Source: a virus. Taken from it: a stretch of DNA of 64,000 nucleotides. Under the pieces are notes generated by a model. It ran no database searches. It had not been told where the DNA came from and saw only the letters and a list, made by a program, of their open reading frames with translations. Both the position numbers and the translations under genes were made by a program. The stretch covers positions 16,668-80,667 of the IMG/VR virus record IMGVR_UViG_3300035698_012119. One strand, given 5' to 3'. Below, in pieces: positions 50,399 to 57,340 of this stretch (the stretch's first letter is position 1; each line of letters begins with the position of its first letter).

Positions 50399-50983
50399 AT
50401 GTATTACATTTACTTACACGGCTTTAATTCGGCATACGGATCAGATTCGCAGAAGGTTGTAGATCTATCTACAATTGGTGAAGTCTCGGGTATTACGTAC
50501 GACACCTTTGATACGTTCTCGAACATATTTAAGTACATCGTCAGCCAAGTTCCTGATTCCTCAGACGTTGTGTTTGTTGGAACGTCACTCGGTGGTTTCT
50601 GGGCTGCGCAGATGGGTCACTACTTTGGTGTTCCGTCTATCATAATTAATCCGTGTACTGACCCGTTTACAATGCTTCGTAAGTATGTAGGAATGCCGCA
50701 AGTGAACTACCAGACGGGCGAAGAGCAGGTTTTAACGGACCGTGACGTAGATACCTATTACACAGCTCCGTTGAAGAGTTGTAAAAAAACGTTTGGTGTA
50801 CTTCCTCTAGTGTTACTTGATATGGGTGATGCAGTCATCGCTTCGCGCGAAACGGTGGTCACTCTTGAAGGGTTCCCAACCAATACATGGGAAGGTGGGA
50901 GTCACCGGTTTGAACACATGAAGGAAGCACTCGAACACATCGCTGCGTATGTCAATCACGCCTCATACGTCTGTAACACATAA
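50399..50983 (+). CDS. YqiA/YcfP-type alpha/beta hydrolase
   Basis: 194 residues with AAGGAG upstream. YYIYLHGFNSA (oxyanion loop), FVGTSLGGFWAAQMG (nucleophile Ser), INPCTDP, then VLLDMGDAVI (Asp) and GGSHRFEHM (His) give a full esterase triad. The family is the enterobacterial UPF0227/YqiA group. A host-derived esterase under an early promoter; the substrate is unknown. Confidence 0.85.
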   Translation: MYYIYLHGFNSAYGSDSQKVVDLSTIGEVSGITYDTFDTFSNIFKYIVSQVPDSSDVVFVGTSLGGFWAAQMGHYFGVPSIIINPCTDPFTMLRKYVGMPQVNYQTGEEQVLTDRDVDTYYTAPLKSCKKTFGVLPLVLLDMGDAVIASRETVVTLEGFPTNTWEGGSHRFEHMKEALEHIAAYVNHASYVCNT

Positions 50984-51013
50984 CACACATGTAGTACAGA
51001 TAAGGCAAGAAAA

Positions 51014-51127
51014 ATGTTTGAGGCTGCTTGCATGATATTCTGTAAAGAAAAGACTGTTGATGGAATAATGAGTATCTATAACATCATTGAAGAGGAAGCA
51101 GTTGCTCTTGTTGAAGCATGCAAGTAA
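51014..51127 (+). CDS. 37-residue peptide, unknown
   Basis: ATG 51014 with AAGG upstream; MFEAACMIFCKEKTVDGIMS then an acidic helix. Three Cys. Amphipathic but not a clear membrane segment. Supported only by RBS and spacing. Confidence 0.5.
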   Translation: MFEAACMIFCKEKTVDGIMSIYNIIEEEAVALVEACK

Positions 51128-51173
51128 CATCAACACCAACCCACGTTCCCCACACAATGAAAGCGAATATAAC

Positions 51174-51359
51174 ATGTATAGTGTCTTTTTTACTCGGCCA
51201 TACTCTAACAAACCGCAATCTGCCAAGTGTCGCACGTATGCGCGTGCTCTGGATCGTCTTGACGAGGAACTGTCAAACGGCTCTGTCAAGTGCCAAATGG
51301 TTTATCGAGACACAGACGAGTCTCTTGAGCGTGAGGAACAATTCCTCTACGAAGATTGA
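51174..51359 (+). CDS. small acidic protein, unknown
   Basis: 61 residues from ATG 51174 (weak RBS). Helical, Arg/Glu-rich (YARALDRLDEELSNG). A longer in-frame start at 51087 is less likely because it overlaps the preceding peptide. No family recognised. Confidence 0.5.
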   Translation: MYSVFFTRPYSNKPQSAKCRTYARALDRLDEELSNGSVKCQMVYRDTDESLEREEQFLYED

Positions 51360-51418
51360 AAGTGTTGATCCCCATGAGTTAAACAAGTATCTATGTTTTA
51401 AGCGATGAAAGGCTTCAA

Positions 51419-51595
51419 ATGCAAAAAGAAACACGAGCTCTGATTCATACAATCAACAACAATTATTTCACACCTATCAGTTTGTATTCTAAAACTGATA
51501 GGGTGGTGGCGAAACTCTGTCCCAAAATTGGGAACACAGAAGGTAAAAAGTACATCCGCATTTCTTTAAACGGATCTGCGTGGACGGGAGCTTGA
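51419..51595 (+). CDS. 58-residue basic protein, unknown
   Basis: ATG 51419 preceded by GAAAGG at 7 bases. Basic, with a beta-like core and KKYIRISLNGSAWTGA at the end. It overlaps the tilS-like start by 16 bases, suggesting coupled translation. Confidence 0.55.
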   Translation: MQKETRALIHTINNNYFTPISLYSKTDRVVAKLCPKIGNTEGKKYIRISLNGSAWTGA

Positions 51596-52200
51596 TTAAA
51601 ATTCAAGGGAAAATTGACCGTGAAGTAAACGTTGCCTGCTCAGGTGGAATCGACTCCATGGCTGTTGTCGACTTCCTGATGCAAAACCACAAAGTGAATT
51701 TGTTGTTTTTTGATCATGGCACAGAGACATCAACAGATGCAAGAAACTTCATCACAGAAAAATTCACACAAAGAGAGTTTTCTGATGATACGCGTGTCGA
51801 ATTTGGCAACGTCCAAAACACAAAATCGAAATCAGAATCGTGGGAAGAGTACTGGAGGAATGAACGGTATGCGTGGTTCCACTCATTTGACAGCCCTGTT
51901 ATTACCTGCCACCATCTTGACGATTGTGTTGAAACGTGGCTGTGGTCATCCATTCACGGGAATGGTAAGATTATCCCATATGCAAACCTAAACGTCATCC
52001 GTCCGTTCCGCCAGAACAGAAAAGCAGAATTTGCCAACTGGGCAAGACGTAAAGATGTGTCATGGATCGAAGACGTGTCCAATCAAGATGTGAAATATAT
52101 GAGAAACTTCATTCGTCGTGATCTGATGCCAAAAGCATTGGTTGTCAACCCTGGACTGCACAAAGTTGTGGAAAAGAAGGTTGGGGCAGATGCACCCTAA
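51580..52200 (+). CDS. tilS: TilS-like tRNA(Ile) lysidine synthetase, minimal form
   Basis: 206 residues from GTG 51580. PP-loop S21-G-G-I-D-S26, then CHHLDDCVETWLW (TilS HH-x-DD-x-x-ET), NLNVIRPFRQNRKAEF, WIEDVSNQDVKYMRNFIRRD, then LMP. These are the specific TilS motifs, distinct from QueC or TtcA. Cellular TilS has ~430 residues; here only the catalytic N-terminal domain is kept, as in some small TilS proteins. It would convert CAU anticodons of tRNA-Ile to lysidine-AU so that AUA is read as Ile. It fits with cca and the tRNA genes. Confidence 0.85.
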   Translation: MDGSLIKIQGKIDREVNVACSGGIDSMAVVDFLMQNHKVNLLFFDHGTETSTDARNFITEKFTQREFSDDTRVEFGNVQNTKSKSESWEEYWRNERYAWFHSFDSPVITCHHLDDCVETWLWSSIHGNGKIIPYANLNVIRPFRQNRKAEFANWARRKDVSWIEDVSNQDVKYMRNFIRRDLMPKALVVNPGLHKVVEKKVGADAP

Positions 52201-52360
52201 CGACGACGAGTATCAACAGTTCAAGCAATCTTTTTGGTTGTGGTTTGATGGGATGTCGATTGGAGAGAAAGAAAAGTTTTGGAGTTATAAAGATGACATG
52301 TCCGAAACGAACTACTACTTCTCTATGTGGTCAAAAATTAACAAGGACAACTACAAATGA
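52190..52360 (+). CDS. small aromatic-rich protein, unknown
   Basis: 56 residues from ATG 52190, overlapping the tilS-like gene by 11 bases and the next gene by 4 (ATGA). Rich in Trp/Phe/Tyr (FKQSFWLWFDGMS). Coupled translation supports it; no family known. Confidence 0.65.
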   Translation: MHPNDDEYQQFKQSFWLWFDGMSIGEKEKFWSYKDDMSETNYYFSMWSKINKDNYK

Positions 52361-52719
52361 AACCTCTAATTCACGCGCGGAACTCAGTTAAGCGATACGG
52401 CGGAACAGTTGAAGATTATCTCGAAGTTCACAACTGGCTCGACAGTACAAAAGCGTCCACAGCAAATTTTTACCATCGAGCAATTCTCCACAATACGTTT
52501 GGAATCTTCCTTTGTGAGCAGTTGTTTGGCGTGTACGTTACTAATACAGATGGCAAGCAAGTATCTGTACGGGACGTTGCCGAGGATCATGTCAAAGAAG
52601 ATTGTCAAGGTAGGATCCCTACCATCGATCAGTGGCTTGGGGACTTGCCACCACAAGATTGGATGGTCGGCAAAGGTTTGCGAAAGCACATAATGAGTAT
52701 AGGAATGGAGGCTGATTAA
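52357..52719 (+). CDS. conserved phage protein of DUF6915 type
   Basis: 120 residues. The conserved block HARNSVKRYGGTVEDYLEVH, then NWLDSTKA, HRAILHNTFGIFLCEQLFG, and VSVRDVAEDHVKEDCQGRIP, then TIDQWL is the pattern of a broadly distributed family (DUF6915, by recall). His-rich; a metal-dependent hydrolase-like role has been suspected from similar patterns but is unproven. Confidence 0.75.
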   Translation: MKPLIHARNSVKRYGGTVEDYLEVHNWLDSTKASTANFYHRAILHNTFGIFLCEQLFGVYVTNTDGKQVSVRDVAEDHVKEDCQGRIPTIDQWLGDLPPQDWMVGKGLRKHIMSIGMEAD

Positions 52720-53006
52720 TGGAAAGACAAGAGTTTAACGAGATTGTAGATGGTGACGGCGAAGACTATTTGCACGTCAATAGTGTAACCATTGAAGATC
52801 AGAGTCGGTGGTCGATCTATAAGAGTGTTGTAGTGCAGCAGTTTTCGACAGGGAAATTCTTCAAGTGTTATTGGGGTGAAGGCGCCACAGAGATACAAGA
52901 TGGCCAAGACGAGATGTGGTCCATCAATGAGGTCGAATCCTACACTGTTTCTGAAACAAAATGGAGACCCGTCAAAGATGGGATTTTAATTGAAGGGAGT
53001 TGCTGA
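52719..53006 (+). CDS. unknown early protein
   Basis: 95 residues, starting on the last base of the preceding gene. Acidic, beta-type (SIYKSVVVQQFSTGKFFKCY, then WGEG). No motif recognised. Confidence 0.65.
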   Translation: MERQEFNEIVDGDGEDYLHVNSVTIEDQSRWSIYKSVVVQQFSTGKFFKCYWGEGATEIQDGQDEMWSINEVESYTVSETKWRPVKDGILIEGSC

Positions 53007-53008
53007 AA

Positions 53009-53683
53009 ATGGACACAAAAACACTCAAACTGCTGAAATTTGAATGTGGTGAGCTTAACAACCAGATAGAAGCACTAAAGACGAAGGCGCAAGCGAAGTC
53101 GCGTGACCTGATGGCAGAAGGGTTCAAAGAGTTTTTTACGTGTCATGGGGAGCTTGTTGAAAACCTGTTTTGGACTCAATATACCCCACATTTCAACGAC
53201 GGAGAGGAATGTTCGTTTGGTGTCAACGAGGTCTGTATATTGCTCAAGGGCGACGAAGAAGCGTGCGAGTGTGAAGGGTCGCTACTGTATGACCAAGAGA
53301 GAATTGTTGAAATTGAAAATGACATTGCCACAACTATCGCATGGCAAAAAGATCCTATTGGCGTAGCACAGAAGTACGCAGATGATTATTTCGCAAAGTA
53401 TAAGAGGGATCTGTTCCAAGCAAATATTTGGGACAGAGAAACTGTTCAACAAAAAATGAAAAAATGGACACCGTGTCGTCAGAGCATCGTCGAACTTAAT
53501 AGTGAGCTACTGTTTGCTACGCAGTTTGTTTCGAAAAGCAAGAATCTCAAAAAAGACTTCAAACAGATCAAGAGGACAGTTGAATCAATGGACGACGATA
53601 TGATGAAAATGGTGTTTGGTAATCATGTCAAAGTGATTGTTTCTAGGGACAGTATTGACGTGGAAGAATATCATCACGACTGA
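53009..53683 (+). CDS. unknown helical protein
   Basis: 224 residues from ATG 53009 (GGGAG upstream). Mainly helical with a coiled N-terminus (LKFECGELNNQIEALKTKAQ) and four Cys around residues 85-95 (EVC..CECEG). No known domain. Confidence 0.7.
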   Translation: MDTKTLKLLKFECGELNNQIEALKTKAQAKSRDLMAEGFKEFFTCHGELVENLFWTQYTPHFNDGEECSFGVNEVCILLKGDEEACECEGSLLYDQERIVEIENDIATTIAWQKDPIGVAQKYADDYFAKYKRDLFQANIWDRETVQQKMKKWTPCRQSIVELNSELLFATQFVSKSKNLKKDFKQIKRTVESMDDDMMKMVFGNHVKVIVSRDSIDVEEYHHD

Positions 53684-53712
53684 TGCTTATTGAAAAATGA
53701 AAGGAATCCACC

Positions 53713-53964
53713 ATGTTTGAAGTTATAATTATGATTTGTGCTAGTTCTTTTGCACTTGAGGTCGATTTTGACAATTGCATATACATAAAGGATGCGTGGG
53801 GTCCGTATAAGACAGAACACTACTGTGAGATAAGGTCAGATCAATTGTCAGAAGAACTACTTGTTGGTGAGCTTAATAGGCACTTTACAGTAATGTTAGA
53901 CTATCCTGAGATGTTGTCTGCAATGGGACATTGTCGAAAAGTGGACGGCGATGAAATGACATAA
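53713..53964 (+). CDS. small protein with hydrophobic N-terminus
   Basis: 83 residues with AAGGA upstream. MFEVIIMICASSFAL may be a signal sequence or a buried strand; three further Cys (DNCIY, EHYCEI, GHCRK). Exported or membrane-associated location is uncertain. Confidence 0.65.
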   Translation: MFEVIIMICASSFALEVDFDNCIYIKDAWGPYKTEHYCEIRSDQLSEELLVGELNRHFTVMLDYPEMLSAMGHCRKVDGDEMT

Positions 53965-53967
53965 ATA
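53960..53967 (+). promoter_or_regulatory. late-type promoter CATAAATA
   Basis: One mismatch to consensus, 28 bases before ATG 53996, overlapping the previous stop codon. Confidence 0.65.
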
Positions 53968-53995
53968 ACTGTAACCTCTAAATAGGAAGCAGTTG

Positions 53996-54304
53996 ATGAA
54001 TACGTTTAAGGAATATATCGTTGAGTCAGAAGCACAGCTCAAAGCAGCAGGTGTTTCAAAATACAATGAACCAAAAAGAACACCCTCACATGCAACAAAA
54101 TCGCACGTGGTTGTCGCCAAAGAGGGTGGTAAAATTAAACTGATTCGGTTTGGTGAGCAAGGTGCTGAAACTGCTGGTGAGCCCAAAAAAGGCGAATCTG
54201 ATAGAATGATAGCCAAGCGCAAATCGTTCAAAGCGCGACACGGTGAAGACATCGCTCGCGGCAAAATGAGTGCAGCATATTGGTCCGACAAAGAAAAGTG
54301 GTAA
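53996..54304 (+). CDS. probable internal head protein, DUF6321-like
   Basis: 102 residues from ATG 53996. The start MNTFKEYIVESEAQLKAAGV closely resembles the T4 capsid-targeting signal of internal proteins (MKTYQEFIAEA). The basic body (KIKLIRFGEQGAE ... RKSFKARHGEDIARGKMSAA, then YWSDKEKW) belongs to a phage family of small basic proteins. Late-type promoter just upstream. Packaging in the head is inferred. Confidence 0.72.
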   Translation: MNTFKEYIVESEAQLKAAGVSKYNEPKRTPSHATKSHVVVAKEGGKIKLIRFGEQGAETAGEPKKGESDRMIAKRKSFKARHGEDIARGKMSAAYWSDKEKW

Positions 54305-54308
54305 TTGA

Positions 54309-54348
54309 CAATGACTACCGTTGACTAAAAAGGTAGTCATTGTATACT
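54309..54348 (+). promoter_or_regulatory. early promoter of the macro-domain gene inside an inverted repeat
   Basis: TTGACT (54321-54326), 16 bases, TATACT (54343-54348). The -35 lies in the loop of an 11-bp perfect inverted repeat CAATGACTACC (54309-54319) / GGTAGTCATTG (54332-54342). The repeat may be an operator or a weak terminator of the preceding late gene. Confidence 0.75.
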
Positions 54349-54385
54349 ACGGATCTGTGTATAACCTACAAATGGAAGATTTATT

Positions 54386-54829
54386 ATGAAAATTGAGTAT
54401 CGTCGCGGCGATGTGTTAACCACAGACATCGCCCACATTATCCACGGCTGTAATAGTCACGGAGTGATGGGCTCTGGCGTTGCTAAGATGGTCAGATCAA
54501 AATATCCCCCAGCATATCAAAGATACGTAGATGAGTATAACCGTGTCGGTCTTGAACTGGGCACGGTCATCCCTTCTATCCAACGTGACGACAAAGTGAT
54601 TTACAACGCCATCACGCAGCAAAACTACGGCAACAATAAAAATGTAGTGTATGTGTCATATTGGGCCATTGCTGAAGCTTTCAGATACATTGACTCGGCC
54701 GTCAACATTAAACAGATTGCGCTGCCGATGATTGGTGCAGGATTAGCAAATGGAAATTGGGACGTAATCTCCGCAATTATAGAAAACACCCTGACACGAA
54801 CATTGCCTGTGGTATACGTCTATGGGTGA
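54386..54829 (+). CDS. macro-domain protein (ADP-ribose binding or hydrolysis)
   Basis: 147 residues. YRRGDVLTTDIAHIIHGCNS, then HGVMGSGVAKMVRSKYP, is the macro-domain ADP-ribose pocket (N, G-x-G-V-A). The C-terminal LPMIGAGLANGNWDVISAII matches the second loop. The pattern is close to ALC1/TARG1- and Poa1p-like macro domains, which remove ADP-ribose from proteins or act on ADP-ribose-1''-phosphate. It has an early promoter, whereas the PARP-like transferase is late. Confidence 0.92.
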   Translation: MKIEYRRGDVLTTDIAHIIHGCNSHGVMGSGVAKMVRSKYPPAYQRYVDEYNRVGLELGTVIPSIQRDDKVIYNAITQQNYGNNKNVVYVSYWAIAEAFRYIDSAVNIKQIALPMIGAGLANGNWDVISAIIENTLTRTLPVVYVYG

Positions 54830-54968
54830 TTTGTGGTCTTCGTGTCACGTTGAACAAACACTAAAAGGTTGGACGATTTTATATCCTGACAACACAAGCG
54901 CTTGGTCTCAATCTTTCAAAACGAGGGGTTGGGCTACAAGAACGCTTAATTGGCTCAACAAACAGTAG
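54822..54968 (+). CDS. 48-residue Trp-rich protein, unknown
   Basis: ATG 54822 overlaps the macro gene end by 8 bases. Five Trp in 48 residues (LWSSCH, KGWTILYPDN, SAWSQSF, RGWATR, LNWLNKQ). Coupled to the macro-domain gene; function unknown. Confidence 0.55.
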   Translation: MGDLWSSCHVEQTLKGWTILYPDNTSAWSQSFKTRGWATRTLNWLNKQ

Positions 54969-54980
54969 TAATTACGATAG

Positions 54981-55011
54981 TTGACATTGTGTAATTCCGC
55001 ATATATAAATA
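54981..55011 (+). promoter_or_regulatory. combined early and late promoter
   Basis: TTGACA (54981-54986), 17 bases, TATAAA (55004-55009) is a very good sigma70 promoter. The -10 is part of an exact late box TATAAATA (55004-55011), so the same start could serve both phases. Confidence 0.8.
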
Positions 55012-55051
55012 GTCTTACGTGTGCGAAGTTTTAACAAAGAAAGCAAATCCA

Positions 55052-55219
55052 ATGAAGCAAAAGAAGAAAAAGGGCCTGCCCAAACAAAGAAACGAATTTG
55101 TTGTGCAGCTGATTCAAAGAGCAGGAGCAGGTGCAGGAAGCCATCAGAAGTCGAAAAAGGCTTCGAGACGTAACGATAAAATGAAACTGAACAAGGAATG
55201 GTCAATCAAGGTCACTTAA
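55052..55219 (+). CDS. small very basic protein
   Basis: 55 residues from ATG 55052. Lys/Arg-rich throughout (MKQKKKKGLPKQRNEFVVQL; HQKSKKASRRNDK). It resembles a short basic family seen in many phages; RNA or DNA binding is likely. No enzyme motif. Confidence 0.65.
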   Translation: MKQKKKKGLPKQRNEFVVQLIQRAGAGAGSHQKSKKASRRNDKMKLNKEWSIKVT

Positions 55220-55234
55220 TCACAGTGTCTTTCA

Positions 55235-55262
55235 TTGACTGTTCCTTTTAATGTTTTATACA
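55235..55262 (+). promoter_or_regulatory. sigma70 promoter for the topoisomerase operon
   Basis: TTGACT (55235-55240), 16 bases, TATACA (55257-55262), 48 bases before the GTG at 55311. Confidence 0.7.
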
Positions 55263-55310
55263 TTGTAACTGTCAGAACCCCCCAATTACCCCAAACAGGA
55301 GGCTTGAACT

Positions 55311-55508
55311 GTGTTTCAGCTTAATAGACGCGACCAGAGATTTACTCAGGAAGAACGTGACATGATCGATGCAGCAGTTAAAGCAGGTAATGTAAGCATC
55401 GTTGAATTAGGGAGTGTAGGCTATGTTGATAAGTTTCAACAGAAGAGGGATGATGCACGTAAAGAGCGTGCAAGATTGCGAGCGATTGAAAAGAAGGCTG
55501 AAGAGTAA
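55311..55508 (+). CDS. small charged helical protein, unknown
   Basis: 65 residues from GTG 55311 with AGGAGG at 9 bases, the strongest RBS of this region. Arg/Lys/Glu-rich helix at the C-terminus (KRDDARKERARLRAIEKKAE). It precedes gp39 by 2 bases. Confidence 0.7.
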   Translation: MFQLNRRDQRFTQEERDMIDAAVKAGNVSIVELGSVGYVDKFQQKRDDARKERARLRAIEKKAEE

Positions 55509-55510
55509 TC

Positions 55511-57340
55511 ATGACTGAAAAATTTGAAATACTGACACCACGTCAACATGTAAGGCTAAAAACAGGGATGTGGCTTGGATCGACATCTATTGAGGAGATT
55601 GATAGGTTTGTTGTGGGCAAGTGGGATAGAGTGTCCTATGTGCCAGCATTGTCAAAAATGATCGACGAGATTGTTGATAATAGCATCGACGAAGCAATCA
55701 GAACAGACTTCAAGCATGCCAATAAAATAGGGGTCTCCGTTGACGGTGATACTGTCACCATCGTTGATAATGGTAGAGGGATCCCACAGGATGATATCCT
55801 AGACGTGTCCACCAACGAAATGATTTCAAGACCTGTTGCAGCGTGGACAAGAAACAATTCTGGTACGAGCTTTTCAAGTGAAAGAACGTCTATTGGCTCG
55901 CACGGACTCGGAGCAGCACTTGTAAATTATATGTCAACAAGTTTTGTTGGACACACGTGGCAGAATGGTAAATGCATTGAGGTAAATTGCCTCAATGGTG
56001 CTGAAACAATTGAGGCAAAAACCAAGAAGAAAGAAGGGCATGGCACATCTGTATCCTTTACTCCTGATTTCAGTCTTTTGGAAGTTAGTGGAGTATTAGA
56101 GCTTGATACTGTTGCTTTGGTTGAAGATAGGTTGACGTCTCTACAATTAGCATTTCCTGAAATTCAGTTCTCGTTCAATGGAAGCAAGATTAAGGTAACT
56201 GACCTCAAAAAGTATGCGGCGTTGTTTACTCCGCAAGATGCGTCCATCGTCGTTGAAAAGACAGACGACTTGTCGTTCTTCTTTGTAGCGTCTGATGACG
56301 GATTTCGTTCAAACAGCTTTGTCAACGGAGTGAATACACGCCAGGGCGGCGTCTATGTTGATTATATTGTCAACAATGTAATGGACGAACTCGGCGGAAT
56401 GATTAAAAAGAAATACAAAATTGAAGTTGCTAAATCTACGCTGAAGAACGGAATTACCTTTGTAATGTTTGCGCGTGGTTTCACAAACCCAAAGTTTGAC
56501 AGTCAGACCAAAGAGAGGTTGACCAATCCACTTGTAGATGTTCGGGAGCATTTTGAGAAATCAGGAGCGAAGCCTTTTCAACATATAGCTAAGAGACTGT
56601 TTGCAGCACACGACATTATCGAGCCAATCATTGCTGCTCAGATTGCAAAGAAAGAGCAGCAGGATCGACGTGAGGCACTTCAAGCACAGAAGAAACTCAA
56701 GAAGGTTAAAGTTGCAAAGCACATCTCTGCTTCTTCGCCTGACGCGACACTCTTCTTGACTGAAGGCCAATCTGCATCAGGTTTCTGCATCAAAGTTCGC
56801 GATCCGAAAATGCACGGAATGTATCCTTTGCGTGGTAAGGTAATGAACATCTGGGACATGAAGGCCTCAGACGTTTTGAAAAACAAAGAACTTAGTGAAC
56901 TTGTTGCTGTCCTCGGACTAAACATTAACGATCCGAGTAGCGCTCAATTTGCTCACTATAAGAACATTGCGATCCTCGCTGATGCTGATAAAGACGGTGG
57001 ACACATTGCTGCTCTTCTGGTAACATTCTTCTACAAGTTTTGGCCAAAACTGTTGGCTGATGGTCGGATCAGAATCACGCGAACACCTATTATGATCTCC
57101 ACAAAGGGCAAGGAGACGTCATGGTTCTACACGTATAAGGAAGCTGAGGAATTCAAAAAGGATGTTACTAATGGATATGCACACCGATTCATAAAAGGTC
57201 TTGGATCTCTCGAAGAGAGTGAATATTCTGTGATTCTGAACGACCCAACAATGGATCAGGTTACTGTTGATGATGAAGGACTGTTTGAGGTGATGTTTGG
57301 CAATGACTCGAGCCTCCGTAAAAAGTTCATGTTGACATGA
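55511..57340 (+). CDS. 39: DNA topoisomerase II large subunit gp39 (with TOPRIM domain)
   Basis: 609 residues. GHKL ATPase motifs: EIVDNSIDEAI, VDNGRGIP, GSHGLGAALVNYMS. The TOPRIM domain follows with LTEGQSASG (~416) and DADKDGGH (~493). In T4 this protein is broken into gp39 and gp60; here it is intact. It forms the type II topoisomerase with gp52, needed for replication. Confidence 0.97.
   Translation: MTEKFEILTPRQHVRLKTGMWLGSTSIEEIDRFVVGKWDRVSYVPALSKMIDEIVDNSIDEAIRTDFKHANKIGVSVDGDTVTIVDNGRGIPQDDILDVSTNEMISRPVAAWTRNNSGTSFSSERTSIGSHGLGAALVNYMSTSFVGHTWQNGKCIEVNCLNGAETIEAKTKKKEGHGTSVSFTPDFSLLEVSGVLELDTVALVEDRLTSLQLAFPEIQFSFNGSKIKVTDLKKYAALFTPQDASIVVEKTDDLSFFFVASDDGFRSNSFVNGVNTRQGGVYVDYIVNNVMDELGGMIKKKYKIEVAKSTLKNGITFVMFARGFTNPKFDSQTKERLTNPLVDVREHFEKSGAKPFQHIAKRLFAAHDIIEPIIAAQIAKKEQQDRREALQAQKKLKKVKVAKHISASSPDATLFLTEGQSASGFCIKVRDPKMHGMYPLRGKVMNIWDMKASDVLKNKELSELVAVLGLNINDPSSAQFAHYKNIAILADADKDGGHIAALLVTFFYKFWPKLLADGRIRITRTPIMISTKGKETSWFYTYKEAEEFKKDVTNGYAHRFIKGLGSLEESEYSVILNDPTMDQVTVDDEGLFEVMFGNDSSLRKKFMLT

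Noticed and set aside
51118-51408. 96-residue plus-strand reading frame
   Set aside because: Overlaps better-supported small genes in another frame and has no RBS.
51580-52200. QueC for the 7-deazaguanine pathway
   Set aside because: The PP-loop is shared, but HH-x-DD-x-x-ET, the I-R-P segment and ED-x-S-N...RN-x-I-R are TilS-specific, and the Cys zinc motif of QueC is absent.
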